From Micrococcales bacterium (GTDB taxonomy: Bacteria; Actinomycetota; Actinomycetes; Actinomycetales; Cellulomonadaceae), in NCBI GenBank assembly GCA_009785115.1, contig WQWY01000008.1, forward strand, positions 1-64,000: 64,000 nucleotides of DNA, read 5' to 3'. Below the pieces are notes generated by a model. It was given only the letters and a program-made list of their open reading frames with translations, had not been told where the DNA came from and did no database searches. The translations under genes were made by a program, and so were the position numbers. Within the stretch, counting starts at the first letter, position 1. Each line of letters begins with the position of its first letter. Below are positions 50,875 through 58,730 of this stretch, one piece after another.

Positions 50875-53310
50875 CTACAGCTTGGTGACCGGGGAGAAGC
50901 GGAGCAAGAGCCGCTTGGTGCCGGCGGTGCCGAAGTCGATCTTGGCGACGGCGTTGTGCCCGGCACCCTCGACCGCGACGACCGAGCCGAGGCCATAAGA
51001 GTCGTGGGTCACCCGGTCACCGACTGCCAGGGTCGGCACGTCGGCGCGGGGGGTCGCAGAGCCGAACGACGCACCCGTGCGCGGCAGGGGCGGGCGTTCG
51101 TCGGCGCGCACCGGGGCCGACGGCCTGTCGCCGCCCCCAGAGCCCCGGCTGCCCGTGCCGAAGCCTGAGCCCCAGCCGCCGCGCAGGGTCGCGGTCGACG
51201 ACTCCCGACGGCGCCAGTCCACCAGGTCCTCAGGCACGTCGGCCAGGAAGCGGCTGGGCGGCAGCTCGTTGGGCACCCCCCAGGCCGTGCGCACAGCGGC
51301 CCGAGAGACGTACAGGCGCTGGCGGGCCCGCGTGAGCCCGACGTAGGCCAGACGACGCTCCTCAGCGAGCTGGGTCTCGTCCGCCATCGAGCGCATGTGC
51401 GGGAAGGTGCCGTCCTCCAGGCCGGTGAGGAACACCACCGGGAACTCCAGCCCCTTGGCCGTGTGGAGGGTCATGAGCGTGACCATCCCGGCATCAGCGG
51501 CTTGATCAGACGGGATCTGGTCAGAGTCGGCCACCAGGGAGACCCGCTCCAAGAAATCAGCCAGGTCGCCCTCGGGCTCGGCCTTCTCGAACTCGGTGGC
51601 CACCGCGTGGAGCTCGGCCAGGTTGTCGACCCGGCCGGCGTCCTGCGGGTCGTCGGAGTCGCGCAGCTCGGCCAGATAGCCCGTGCGGTCCAGCACCTCG
51701 GCGAGCACCTGGGCGGGGCCGGCCTCGGCGGCCACCTCGCGCAGGTCGGCCATCATCTGCGCGAACGACGCCAGCCCGGTGACCGCCCGGGTGCCCAGGC
51801 CCGGGACCTCGTCGAGCACCTCCAGCGCGGCACCGAACGAGACCTGCGCCCGCTCGGCATAGGCGGCGACCATCGCCTCGGAGCGCTCCCCCAGCCCGCG
51901 CTTGGGCACGTTGAGGATGCGACGCAGGTTCACGTCGTCGTCGGGGTTCGCCACGGCACGCAGGTAGGCGATCGCGTCCTTGATCTCCTTGCGGTCGTAG
52001 AACCTGGTGCCGCCGACCACCCGGTACGGCAGCCCGACGCGCACCAGGGCGTCTTCGAGGGCACGGGACTGGGCGTTGGCCCGGTAGAACACCGCCACGT
52101 CACCGGGCCGCACCCCGTGCTCGTCCGCGAGCCGGTCGATCTCGGAGACGATGAACTGGGCCTCCTGGCGCTCGTCGTCAGCGACATAGGCGACGATCCG
52201 CGCACCAGAGCCCTGGTCGGTCCACAGACGCTTGGGCCGACGGCCGGCGTTCTTGGAGATCACCGCGTTCGCGGCGGAAAGGATGGTCTGGGTGGAACGG
52301 TAGTTCTGCTCCAGCAGGATCGTGCGGGCGTCGGGGTAGTCGGCCTCGAACTCCACGATGTTGCGGATGTCCGCGCCGCGGAAGGCGTAGATCGACTGGT
52401 CGGCGTCCCCGACGACGGTCAGCTCACCAGGCGGCAGGTCGCTGGGCGTCTCCCCTCCCGCCGGCCCGACCAGCTCGCGCACCAGCGCGTACTGGGCATG
52501 GTTGGTGTCCTGGTACTCGTCGACCAGGATGTGCCGGAACCGGCGCCGGTAGTGCTCGGCGACCGCCGGGAACGCCTGGAGCAGGTGCACCGTCGACATG
52601 ATGAGGTCGTCGAAGTCCAGCGCGTGAGCCTGGCGCAGCCGGGCGGTGTACCGCGTGTACACCTGGGCGACCACGGCGTCGAAGCTCGCGGTGTCGGTGA
52701 CGGTCCGCGCGAAGTCCTCGGCGTCCACCAGCTCGTCCTTGAGGTGGGAGATCCTGTGGGCGAGCGCCTTCGGGGGGTACTTCTTCGGGTCCAGGTCCAG
52801 CTCACGAGCCACCAGGGTGATCAGCCGCAGCGAGTCGGCCTGGTCGTAGATGGAGAAGCTCGAGCGCAGCCCCAGCGTCGTCGCCTCGCGGCGCAAGATC
52901 CTCACGCACGCGGAGTGGAACGTCGAGACCCACATGCGCTGCGCCGCCGGCCCGACCAGCGACTCCACCCGGCTCCGCATCTCGGCGGCGGCCTTGTTGG
53001 TGAAGGTGATCGCGAGCACCTGCCCGGGCCGGGCCCGCCCGGTGGCCAGCAGCCAGGCGATGCGGTGCGCGAGCACGCGCGTCTTGCCCGACCCCGCACC
53101 GGCGACGATCAGCAGCGGCGCCCCCTCGTGGAGCACCGCCTCGCGCTGCTCGGGGTTGAGCCCGTCGAGCAGCGCGTCAGCGCCGGACAGGATGGTGTCC
53201 GTCACGCCGTCGTCGTCACGGGTCGGCGCGACGACGCCAGGCAGCCCGGCCTCGACCGACGGGGCGAGCGGGAGACCGGGCAGGGAGAGATGATCGAACA
53301 AAGAGGTCAT
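50875..53310 (-). CDS. pcrA: ATP-dependent DNA helicase PcrA/UvrD
   Basis: The 811-residue superfamily 1A helicase shows motif I (VAGAGSGKTRVL), motif II (HILVDEYQDTN), motif III (VVGDADQSIYAFRGAD), motif IV (QNYRSTQTIL) and motif VI (RRLAYVGLTRARQRLYVS). The C-terminal 45 residues (VGDRVTHDSYGLGSVVAVEG) form the Tudor-like domain that binds RNA polymerase. It unwinds DNA in nucleotide excision repair and clears replication-transcription conflicts. It is monocistronic or the first gene of a short leftward unit. Confidence 0.97.
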   Translation of the reverse strand: MTSLFDHLSLPGLPLAPSVEAGLPGVVAPTRDDDGVTDTILSGADALLDGLNPEQREAVLHEGAPLLIVAGAGSGKTRVLAHRIAWLLATGRARPGQVLAITFTNKAAAEMRSRVESLVGPAAQRMWVSTFHSACVRILRREATTLGLRSSFSIYDQADSLRLITLVARELDLDPKKYPPKALAHRISHLKDELVDAEDFARTVTDTASFDAVVAQVYTRYTARLRQAHALDFDDLIMSTVHLLQAFPAVAEHYRRRFRHILVDEYQDTNHAQYALVRELVGPAGGETPSDLPPGELTVVGDADQSIYAFRGADIRNIVEFEADYPDARTILLEQNYRSTQTILSAANAVISKNAGRRPKRLWTDQGSGARIVAYVADDERQEAQFIVSEIDRLADEHGVRPGDVAVFYRANAQSRALEDALVRVGLPYRVVGGTRFYDRKEIKDAIAYLRAVANPDDDVNLRRILNVPKRGLGERSEAMVAAYAERAQVSFGAALEVLDEVPGLGTRAVTGLASFAQMMADLREVAAEAGPAQVLAEVLDRTGYLAELRDSDDPQDAGRVDNLAELHAVATEFEKAEPEGDLADFLERVSLVADSDQIPSDQAADAGMVTLMTLHTAKGLEFPVVFLTGLEDGTFPHMRSMADETQLAEERRLAYVGLTRARQRLYVSRAAVRTAWGVPNELPPSRFLADVPEDLVDWRRRESSTATLRGGWGSGFGTGSRGSGGGDRPSAPVRADERPPLPRTGASFGSATPRADVPTLAVGDRVTHDSYGLGSVVAVEGAGHNAVAKIDFGTAGTKRLLLRFSPVTKL

Positions 53311-53375
53311 GAGAGCACCAGCCTAGGTGCCCCCACCCACGCCGCACACCCCCGGTCAGGGTGCGGGACTCACGA

Positions 53376-54551
53376 TCAGCCGACGAGGCCGGCGCTGCGC
53401 AGCTCGACGGTGAGGTCGTGGGGGTTGGTCGCCGTGGCCATGGCCTCTTCGTGGCCGATGGTCCCGTCTCGGATCATCGTGAACAGGTGCTGGTCGAAGG
53501 TCTGCATCTTGTAGAAGTCGCCCTCGCGGATCAGGTCGAACAACGGCGGGGCGTTGGCCGGGTCGAGGATCGCCTCGGCGGTGCGCCCCGTGTTGACCAT
53601 GACCTCGACGGCGGGGCACCGGCCCAGCCCGTCCTGCCTGCGCACCAGCCGCTGGGAGACGATGCCGCGCAGCGCCTGGGCAAGCTGGATGCGAACCTGC
53701 TTCTGCTCGTGGAGAGGGAAGAAGTCGACGATCCGGTTGATCGACTCGGGCGCGTCGATGGTGTGCAGGGTCGAGAGCACGAGGTGCCCCGTCTCGGCCG
53801 CGCTCAGCGCCGCACGCACGGTCTCCAGGTCGCGCATCTCACCGACGAGGATCACGTCGGGGTCCTGGCGCATCGCCGCGCGCAGGGCGTTGGTGAAGTC
53901 GTCGGTGTCCTGGTGCACCTCACGCTGGGAGATGATCGCCTTCTTGTCCGAGTGCAGCACCTCGATCGGGTCTTCGATCGTGACGATGTTCACCTCGCGC
54001 CAGGTGTTGATCAGGTCGATCATCGACGCCAGCGTGGTCGTCTTGCCCGACCCTGTCGGGCCTGTCACCAGCACCAGCCCGCGCGGCTCCAGGGCGAGCT
54101 CACCGACCACGTCAGGCAGCCCGAGCTCCTTGAGCGACTGGGCGCCCACCGCGACCAGGCGGAACACGATGCCGTAGGTGCCACGGGCCTGGAACGCGTT
54201 GACGCGGAACCGCCCGACACCGGGCAGCGAGTAGGCGAAGTCCGCCTCGTGATGAGCCTTGAAGTGCTCGACGAGATCCGCCGGCATGACCTCGAAGAGG
54301 ATTCTCTCGGTGTCGGCGGGGCGCAGCTCGGGCGACTGGAGGCGGCGCAGACGGCCGTCGACCCGCACACGCGGCACCGACCCGACCTTGCAGTGCAGGT
54401 CGGAACCACCCGCGTTGACCAGTGCGTGCAACAGCGGGATCACAGACTGGACAGACGAGTCCTCACCACTCACGCCGAGCCCATCGACCCCGCGCCCCGA
54501 CCTCCTTAGGCGATCACGCTCGGGGGTACCCGCACGGACGATCCCCGGCAC
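53376..54551 (-). CDS. pilT: PilT-like type IV pilus retraction ATPase
   Basis: The product of up to 391 residues has the PilT layout: an N-terminal PAS-like part (LLHALVNAGGSDLHCKVGSV), Walker A (VTGPTGSGKTTTLASMIDLI), the Asp box (IVTIEDPIEVLHSD), Walker B (DPDVILVGEMRDLETVRAAL) and the His box (STLHTIDAPESINR). PilT normally retracts type IV pili, but no other pilus gene is in the window. The start is uncertain: the GTG at 54551 has only a weak ribosome-binding site, and a GTG 78 bases downstream (54473) would also keep the whole domain. Confidence 0.9.
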   Translation of the reverse strand: MPGIVRAGTPERDRLRRSGRGVDGLGVSGEDSSVQSVIPLLHALVNAGGSDLHCKVGSVPRVRVDGRLRRLQSPELRPADTERILFEVMPADLVEHFKAHHEADFAYSLPGVGRFRVNAFQARGTYGIVFRLVAVGAQSLKELGLPDVVGELALEPRGLVLVTGPTGSGKTTTLASMIDLINTWREVNIVTIEDPIEVLHSDKKAIISQREVHQDTDDFTNALRAAMRQDPDVILVGEMRDLETVRAALSAAETGHLVLSTLHTIDAPESINRIVDFFPLHEQKQVRIQLAQALRGIVSQRLVRRQDGLGRCPAVEVMVNTGRTAEAILDPANAPPLFDLIREGDFYKMQTFDQHLFTMIRDGTIGHEEAMATATNPHDLTVELRSAGLVG

Positions 54552-54617
54552 GCGACACCTGGTGCCAGGCGTGCGAGCGCCCGCCGTGCGAGCACGACGG
54601 GCGCGAGCGGGCTCAGG

Positions 54618-54692
54618 TCAGGCGTTGGGACGCTTGCCGTGGTTGGCGGCCTTGCCCTTGCGGCTGCGGCGCTTGCGGCCTCGCTGGCTCAT
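54618..54692 (-). CDS. bL37: Ribosomal protein bL37 (24 residues)
   Basis: This tiny, very basic protein reads MSQRGRKRRSRKGKA and ends ANHGKRPNA. It matches the small actinobacterial 50S protein bL37 seen in mycobacterial ribosome structures, which ends in the same KANHGKRPN-type motif and is encoded next to sigH-rshA. The same neighbourhood holds here, with rsrA and sigR directly upstream. GAGGAG lies 6 bases before the ATG at 54692. Such genes are easily missed because of their length. Confidence 0.9.
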   Translation of the reverse strand: MSQRGRKRRSRKGKAANHGKRPNA

Positions 54693-54850
54693 CGGTGGCT
54701 CCTCGTGGTGGGGTCAGGCTGACAGGGGTCGACGGCGCGACCAGACGCGCCAGACCGACGCCCATCGTAGACGCCCAGGGCCGGCACCCCAGGATCAGCA
54801 CCCTGCGCAGGGTCAGGGCTGAGCGCGGGTCAGGTCAGGCTCTGTGCGGG

Positions 54851-55105
54851 TCAGAGCTCGGCACGCCAGACGATCTGCTCGCGGATGCGCAGACGCAGCG
54901 CCTGCGGGGCGCGCTCGACGCAGCCGCGTCGCAGCACCCGCTTCATGACGACCTCGAGCTCGTACTCGCCCAGGCAGCCAGAGCAGTCGTCCAGGTGACG
55001 GCGCACCCTCACCGCGTCCAGCTCTTCGAGCTCGGAGTCCAGGTACGCCCACAGCTGGGCGAGCGCCTCGGCGCACTCCTCATCACAAGGACGGTCGCTC
55101 GTCAT
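54851..55105 (-). CDS. rsrA: Mycothiol-system anti-sigma factor RsrA
   Basis: The 84-residue zinc-binding anti-sigma factor holds SigR inactive until its thiols are oxidised. The key residues are all present and fall at the same positions as in Streptomyces RsrA: Cys11, His37, Cys41 and Cys44 (RHLDDCSGC). An extra cysteine lies at residue 7 (RPCDEEC). It overlaps the sigR stop codon by 4 bases. The target is the sigma factor encoded just upstream. Confidence 0.95.
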   Translation of the reverse strand: MTSDRPCDEECAEALAQLWAYLDSELEELDAVRVRRHLDDCSGCLGEYELEVVMKRVLRRGCVERAPQALRLRIREQIVWRAEL

Positions 55106-55719
55106 CGCGGATGCTCCTCACCCGACGGGACCAGCCCACGCTCGGCCGCGTAGTCGTGCAACAGCTCACGGAGCTGGGCGCGGCCACGGTGAAGCCTCGA
55201 CATCACCGTCCCGATCGGTGTGCCCATGATCTCCGCGATCTCCTTGTAGGCGAAGCCCTCCACGTCGGCCAGGTACACCGCCATGCGGAAGTCCTCGGGC
55301 AGCGCGGCGAGCGCGTCCTTGATGTCGGAGTCGGGCAGCCTGTCCAGCGCCTCGGCCTCAGCCGAGCGCAGCCCCTTCGAGGTGTGCGCCTCCGCCTGTG
55401 CCAGCTGCCAGTCCTCGACGTCCTCGGTGGCGGACTGCTGCGGCGCGCGCTGCTGCTTGCGGTAGGAGTTGATGTAGGCGTTGGTGAGGATCCGGTACAA
55501 CCACGCCTTGAGGTTCGTCCCTGGGCGGTACTGGTGGAACGCGGCGAGCGCCTTGGTGTACGTCTCCTGCACCAGGTCGTCGGCGTCGGCGGGGTTACGG
55601 GTCATCCGCAGCGCGGCGCCGTAGAGCTGGTCGAGGTAGACCAGGGCCTCGGCCTCGAACCGCCGCACGAGGGCGGCGGCGTCCTCGTCCCCCGGTGCAC
55701 GACGCGTCTCGTCGGTCAT
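55102..55719 (-). CDS. sigR: ECF sigma factor SigR/SigH (thiol-oxidative and heat stress)
   Basis: The 205-residue sigma factor has region 2 ([55 protein letters not shown]) and region 4 ([38 protein letters not shown]). I chose the ATG at 55719. A GTG or ATG further upstream is possible, because Streptomyces SigR also has a longer stable form made under stress. A GGGAAT-N19-GTT promoter upstream shows that it activates its own gene. RsrA follows with a 4-base overlap. Confidence 0.95.
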   Translation of the reverse strand: MTDETRRAPGDEDAAALVRRFEAEALVYLDQLYGAALRMTRNPADADDLVQETYTKALAAFHQYRPGTNLKAWLYRILTNAYINSYRKQQRAPQQSATEDVEDWQLAQAEAHTSKGLRSAEAEALDRLPDSDIKDALAALPEDFRMAVYLADVEGFAYKEIAEIMGTPIGTVMSRLHRGRAQLRELLHDYAAERGLVPSGEEHPR

Positions 55720-55797
55720 GGGCCCCGAGCCTATCCGCCGCGGCTGCGGGACCGCAGCCGCGACAGACCGGTCGAGAACGCTCGTCATGTAGGGGAC

Positions 55798-55825
55798 AAC
55801 GCCGCGTCAGGCCTGACGCATTCCC
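55798..55825 (-). promoter_or_regulatory. SigR-type promoter of sigR-rsrA
   Basis: On the minus strand GGGAAT (55825-55820) is followed after 19 bases by GTT (55800-55798). This is the -35/-10 consensus of SigR/SigH-type promoters. The spacer contains the palindrome CGTCAGGCCTGACG. The promoter lies about 80-105 bases before the sigR ATG, so the operon is autoregulated. Confidence 0.8.
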
Positions 55826-55866
55826 CCCGACCCCACTACGGTGGGAAGAGACTCACAGGAGGAACC

Positions 55867-56373
55867 GTGCTGCTGCGCCGCATCGCCCGACCGCTGTTCG
55901 CCACCTGGTTCGTCGCCGAGGGCGTCGACGCGGTGAGAAGCCCCGCCGCGCACGTCGAGGCTGTCCGCGAGTCCGTGACGACCCTGGCCGCCCGGGTGCC
56001 CGTCGATCTCGAGGCCCTGGCCGGCCGCGCCAGCGACCAGCAGCTCACGCTCGCGGTGCGCGTGCACGGCGTGGCGATGGCGGTGGCCGGGCTCACCCTG
56101 GCGGCCGGGAAGGCCCCTCGCACGGCCGCGACGGTGCTGGCCCTGCTCACCGCCCCGATGCTGGTGCGCGCGGTGCCGCCGCCCCGCTCGGCCAAGGCGA
56201 CCAAGGAGCAGAACCGTGCCCGCCGCGCCCGGGCGGTCCAGACGCTCACAGCCACCGGCGGGGCGCTGCTCGCGGCGGCCGACACCGAGGGTCGGCCGGG
56301 GGTGCGCTGGCGCGCCCAGGCGGCCCGGGCCGAGCGAGCCGCCCGGCAGGCTGCCGGACGCACGGACGCGTAA
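55867..56373 (+). CDS. DoxX-family membrane protein
   Basis: The 168-residue protein starts with GTG and a strong AGGAGG site 5 bases upstream. It has the DoxX-type pattern of short helices (LLRRIARPLFATWFVAEGVD, LAVRVHGVAMAVAGLTLAAG, TVLALLTAPMLV) and a basic, Ala/Arg-rich tail. Mycobacterial DoxX works with a thiosulfate:oxidoreductase-like partner and superoxide dismutase against oxidative stress. Lying opposite the SigR promoter, this gene may join the redox response, but I see no SigR site for it. Confidence 0.75.
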   Translation: MLLRRIARPLFATWFVAEGVDAVRSPAAHVEAVRESVTTLAARVPVDLEALAGRASDQQLTLAVRVHGVAMAVAGLTLAAGKAPRTAATVLALLTAPMLVRAVPPPRSAKATKEQNRARRARAVQTLTATGGALLAAADTEGRPGVRWRAQAARAERAARQAAGRTDA

Positions 56374-56391
56374 CCGGTAGCCTGCGACCCC

Positions 56392-57675
56392 GTGACCCCG
56401 CATCCTGCCTGGCCGGCGCCGACGCCCACCGGTGCGCTGTCGGCGACGGTCGTCGTGCCCGGGTCGAAGTCGCTGTCCAACCGGTACCTGGTGCTCGCGG
56501 CCCTGGCCGACGGTCCGAGCCGTCTGCGCGGGGTGCTGACCAGCCGAGACACCGCGCTCATGGCGGCCGCGCTGACCAGCCTCGGCGCCCGGGTCCGCAC
56601 GGAGGGCACCGACTGGGTGGTCGAGCCGGGGCCGGTGCGCGGCAGCGTCCAGGTCGATGTCGGGCTGGCCGGCACGGTGATGCGCTTCTTGCCGACCATG
56701 GCCGCCATGGCTGACGGTCCGGTGCTCTTCGACGGCGACCCCGAGGCCTACGCCCGCCCCGTCGGCCCCCTGCTGGACGCCCTGCGCCAGCTGGGGGTCA
56801 CCGTGGACGACCACCGGGCGGCGGGGTACCTCCCGTTCACGGTGCACGGCCTGGGCGAGGTGCCCGGCGGGCGGGTCGACGTGGACGCGTCGGCCTCGAG
56901 CCAGTTCGTCTCGGGGCTGCTGCTGTCGGCCGCACGGTTCCGCGACGGCCTGACGCTGCGCCACACCGGCCCCACCCTGCCCTCGCTGCCGCACATCGAG
57001 ATGACCGTGGCGACGCTGCGCGGGGCCGGGGTGACGGTCGACGACTCCCGCCCCGAGATCTGGCAGGTCGGCCCGTCGGTGATCGCCGGGCGCGACGTGC
57101 ACGTGGAGCCTGACCTGTCCAACGCCGCCCCGTTCCTGGCCGCCGCGCTGGCCGTGGGGGGCGAGGTGCGCGTGCCGGGCTGGCCGGGACGCACCACCCA
57201 GCCCGGCGCGATGCTGCCGGAGATCTTCACCGCCATGGGTGGGGACGTGCACCTGGACGGCGACGTGCTGACCGTGCGCGGCACCGGCCAGGTGCACGGC
57301 GTGGACCTGGACCTGCGCGCGGCCGGGGAGCTCGCCCCGACCGTCGCGGCGCTCGCGGCGCTGGGCGACAGCCCGACCCGGCTGCGCGGCATCGCCCACC
57401 TGCGCGGCCACGAGACCGACCGTCTGACGGCACTGGCCACCGAGCTGACGAGGGTCGGCTGCCAGGCCGAGCAGACCTCCGACGGCCTGGTCATCACACC
57501 GCGCCCGATGCGCGCGGCCCTGTGGCGCTCCTACGCCGACCACCGCATGGCCACCGCGGGCGCCCTGGTGGGCCTGGTGGTGCCCGGCATCGAGGTGGAG
57601 GACGTCGCCACCACCGCCAAGACCCTGCCGGACTTCGTCGGGATGTGGACGGCGATGCTGGGAGACACCCCCTAG
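56392..57675 (+). CDS. aroA: 3-phosphoshikimate 1-carboxyvinyltransferase (EPSP synthase)
   Basis: AroA joins shikimate 3-phosphate and phosphoenolpyruvate in the chorismate pathway. The 427-residue product has VPGSKSLSNRYLVLAALADG, VGLAGTVMRFLPTMAAMAD, DVDASASSQFVSGLL and SYADHRMATAGALVGL, which carry the substrate-binding residues. The second motif has Val-Met after GT where many enzymes have GTAxR, a normal variant in this group. It starts with GTG 18 bases after the DoxX gene and overlaps rsgA by one base. Confidence 0.96.
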   Translation: MTPHPAWPAPTPTGALSATVVVPGSKSLSNRYLVLAALADGPSRLRGVLTSRDTALMAAALTSLGARVRTEGTDWVVEPGPVRGSVQVDVGLAGTVMRFLPTMAAMADGPVLFDGDPEAYARPVGPLLDALRQLGVTVDDHRAAGYLPFTVHGLGEVPGGRVDVDASASSQFVSGLLLSAARFRDGLTLRHTGPTLPSLPHIEMTVATLRGAGVTVDDSRPEIWQVGPSVIAGRDVHVEPDLSNAAPFLAAALAVGGEVRVPGWPGRTTQPGAMLPEIFTAMGGDVHLDGDVLTVRGTGQVHGVDLDLRAAGELAPTVAALAALGDSPTRLRGIAHLRGHETDRLTALATELTRVGCQAEQTSDGLVITPRPMRAALWRSYADHRMATAGALVGLVVPGIEVEDVATTAKTLPDFVGMWTAMLGDTP

Positions 57676-58712
57676 TGCGGCGGCGCACGTACGACGAGCG
57701 GGACGTGCGCATCCGTCCCGGTCGTGGCTCGCGCCCCCGCACCAAGCAGCGCCCGACGCACGCGGACGCCGCCACCGCGCTCGTCACCACGGTCGACCGT
57801 GGCCGCTACACCACGCTGCTCGACGGCCGGGTGGTGGTGGCGATGAAGGCCCGCGAGCTGGGCCGGTCGAGAGTCGTGCCCGGCGACGAGGTCGATCTCG
57901 TCGGTGACCTGTCCGGCAAGCCCGGGACGCTGGCCCGGATCGTGCGGATCGCCCCACGGCGCACCGTGCTGCGCCGCACCGCCGACGACACCGACCCCAC
58001 CGAGCGGGTCGTCGTCGCCAACGCCGACCAGCTGGTGATCGTCACCGCCCTGGCCGAGCCCGAGCCGCGCATCCGCATGATCGACCGGTGCGTGGTCGCG
58101 GCCTATGACGCCGGGATGGACGCCGTGCTCGCCCTCACCAAGGCCGACCTGGCCGACCCGACCCCCCTGAGCAGCCTCTACGCCGCCGCCGGGGTGAGGG
58201 TGGTCGTCACCAGCCTCGAACCCGGCCAGGAGATCGCTGGCCTGGACGCGCTGCGCGACACGCTGGACGGACAGGTCTCGGTGCTCGTCGGGCACTCCGG
58301 GGTCGGCAAGTCCACGCTGGTCAACGCCCTGGTGCCCCACGCCCGCCGCGCGACCGGTGTGGTCAACGAGGTGACCGGCCGAGGCCGGCACACGTCCACC
58401 TCGGCGGTCGCCCTCCCTGTCACCGGCTGCGACGCGGAGACCTGGGTGATCGACACCCCCGGGGTGCGCTCCTTCGGCCTGGCCCACGTGGATCCCGCCC
58501 ACCTGCTGGCGGCTTTCACCGACCTGGCCGAGGTCGCCACGGCGTCGTGCCCGCGCGGCTGTACTCATCTGGCCGACGCCCCCGACTGCGCCCTCGACGA
58601 GTGGGCCACCGCCCTCGACGTCGACGCACCCCAGCGCACCACCCGGCAGGCCCGTCTCGACTCCCTGCGCCGCCTGCTCACCTCCCGCCTCGGCACCGAC
58701 GACTCTGACTGA
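57675..58712 (+). CDS. rsgA: Ribosome small-subunit-dependent GTPase RsgA
   Basis: The 345-residue protein is a circularly permuted GTPase that helps mature the 30S subunit. Its motifs appear in the permuted order: G4 (LTKADLA), then G1 (VGHSGVGKSTLVNAL), G2 region (GRGRHTSTSA) and G3 (DTPGVRSFGL). The zinc site CPRGCTHLADAPDCAL follows near the C-terminus. I chose the GTG at 57675, which overlaps the aroA stop, because earlier starts lie inside aroA. The aroA-rsgA-hisN neighbourhood is common in actinobacteria, here interrupted by the phosphoketolase gene. Confidence 0.95.
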   Translation: MRRRTYDERDVRIRPGRGSRPRTKQRPTHADAATALVTTVDRGRYTTLLDGRVVVAMKARELGRSRVVPGDEVDLVGDLSGKPGTLARIVRIAPRRTVLRRTADDTDPTERVVVANADQLVIVTALAEPEPRIRMIDRCVVAAYDAGMDAVLALTKADLADPTPLSSLYAAAGVRVVVTSLEPGQEIAGLDALRDTLDGQVSVLVGHSGVGKSTLVNALVPHARRATGVVNEVTGRGRHTSTSAVALPVTGCDAETWVIDTPGVRSFGLAHVDPAHLLAAFTDLAEVATASCPRGCTHLADAPDCALDEWATALDVDAPQRTTRQARLDSLRRLLTSRLGTDDSD

Positions 58713-58730
58713 CCGCCGGAGCCTGACGGC

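Noticed and set aside
51397..53514. Long open frame (705 codons) on the plus strand opposite pcrA
   Set aside because: It is an antisense shadow of the helicase gene with no motif of its own.
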